DNA of 5,607 nt from Actinomycetota bacterium (lineage in GTDB: Bacteria > Cyanobacteriota > Vampirovibrionia > Obscuribacterales > Obscuribacteraceae): positions 1-5,607 of the forward strand of contig CAJCIF010000202.1 in the NCBI GenBank assembly GCA_903970355.1. Reading direction: 5' to 3'. Each line of letters begins with the position of its first letter. The stretch's first letter is position 1. The notes under the pieces are model-generated. The model was not told where the DNA came from, ran no database searches, and saw only the letters and a program-made list of their open reading frames with translations. The translations under genes and the position numbers were made by a program. Below, one piece after another: positions 4,995 to 5,607 of this stretch.

Positions 4995-5528
4995 ATGAAA
5001 TCATTCAGCTTGTCGAACCTCTGGACAAACTTCCTCAACCCAACCTTCCGTTTCGAGTATTGCTTCAAGGAATACTGGGTTGTCCTGCCACGTTTCCAAT
5101 TCACCCCTGCCTACATAGCGATTGGACGCTTGTTGTTCCAGGTGAAAGGATGGACATTCGCTTCGGCCAACCCAGGTAGATTCGGGCACAGCCTCTCTGA
5201 GCACATGAAGGTGGTGCACGGTAACGTTGTCTTCGGCACTAAGATTCCCGAGCCCGCGTATTTTCCAGAAGATCGCGAGGAACGAGATCAGTTCGAGAAG
5301 AAAACGGGCATTCGCTGCTTTCAATGGGGCGACACCTGGTACGAGTCTCCCTTTGATGCGCAAGTGCTAACAGACTATCCCAATATCCTGTTACCTTCGG
5401 GGGAACTCCTCTCGTGGTATATGGGCGAAGCGGGAACATTGAGCGTTGTCGAAGTAATAAAAGGATCCGTGCTCGTCGGCCAACTGCTCGTTAAGCCCGC
5501 TTCTGAAACCGTCGAAGTAACTGCATAA
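4995..5528 (+). CDS. Hypothetical protein, 177 residues
   Basis: I do not recognise the family. The start is fixed by the strong AAAGGAG site. The protein is probably cytosolic: hydrophobic patches exist (VVLPRFQFTPAYIAIGRLLFQV at about 29-50), but Arg and polar residues interrupt them and no signal peptide is evident. It is rich in aromatic residues (FRFEYCFKEYWVV, GWTF, CFQWGDTWYES) and glycine turns, with strand-like alternation suggesting a mostly beta fold. A charged helix (EDREERDQFEKKTG, about 92-105) sits in the middle. The C-terminus (LSVVEVIKGSVLVGQLLVKP) reads as paired strands. Two cysteines are far apart and no catalytic signature is visible. It is flanked by a 558-base gap and a strong terminator, so it looks like a monocistronic unit. 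I cannot assign a role. Confidence 0.78.
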   Translation: MKSFSLSNLWTNFLNPTFRFEYCFKEYWVVLPRFQFTPAYIAIGRLLFQVKGWTFASANPGRFGHSLSEHMKVVHGNVVFGTKIPEPAYFPEDREERDQFEKKTGIRCFQWGDTWYESPFDAQVLTDYPNILLPSGELLSWYMGEAGTLSVVEVIKGSVLVGQLLVKPASETVEVTA

Positions 5529-5544
5529 ACGCTGAGTGTCTCAT

Positions 5545-5606
5545 TTGAATTGGGCAAGCCATTAACAAGCTTGCCCAATTCAACAATTCTTTAGTTCTTT
5601 TTTTTT
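5545..5606 (+). terminator. Strong intrinsic terminator after the 177-residue gene
   Basis: TTGAATTGGGCAAGC (5545-5559) and GCTTGCCCAATTCAA (5569-5583) form a perfect 15-bp stem with a nine-base loop. A T-rich tail follows and ends in nine consecutive T residues (5598-5606). The hairpin starts 16 bases after the TAA stop. The main T-run is 14 bases from the stem, but the bases between are also T-rich. Confidence 0.85.
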
Positions 5607-5607
5607 G

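Noticed and set aside
4904..5104. Minus-strand 66-residue frame
   Set aside because: It overlaps the start of the 177-residue gene antisense and lacks a binding site, so it is a shadow frame.
1..5607. CRISPR array, insertion sequence, tRNA or rRNA
   Set aside because: No regularly spaced repeats, no transposase or terminal inverted repeats with target duplication, and no tRNA or rRNA consensus elements were seen.

Overview
The window is bacterial DNA of moderate GC content. It holds seven protein-coding genes, the first cut by the left edge, and an unusually large non-coding share: three gaps of about 560 to 580 bases, with coding sequence covering only about 62% of the window. Strong purine-rich ribosome binding sites and hairpin terminators are clearly bacterial. 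I cannot fix the taxon. A large, loosely packed genome with many lineage-specific genes fits, but no marker gene is present.

Left part (1-1387): the end of an osmoprotectant/glycine-betaine type ABC transporter binding protein is followed after 68 bases by a secreted, cysteine-rich protein of the PCYCGC-motif family. A convergent gene for a 156-residue, acidic, all-helical protein of unknown function lies on the minus strand. Two hairpins separate the convergent gene ends.

Middle (1388-2864): a 579-base gap carries a 9-bp hairpin and then a stretch at about 1611-1830 that folds on paper into several nested helices, one of 11 bp. This is a candidate structured RNA. Next comes a 110-residue protein resembling the DCC (DUF393) thiol-disulfide family that has lost its cysteine pair and a middle segment. 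Another 565-base gap contains only small palindromes and short repeats.

Right part (2865-5607): a 166-residue single-pass membrane protein of unknown function is followed by a 305-residue protein with HAD-like phosphatase motifs (DWDAT near the N-terminus, LDDKP near the C-terminus). That gene ends in a 12-bp stem terminator whose tail is a 14-bp tandem repeat. After a 558-base gap comes a 177-residue orphan with a strong ribosome binding site and a 15-bp stem terminator.

The genes do not form an evident pathway. Most look like separate transcription units with their own leaders and terminators. The observations most worth following are the candidate RNA and the cysteine-less DCC-like protein.
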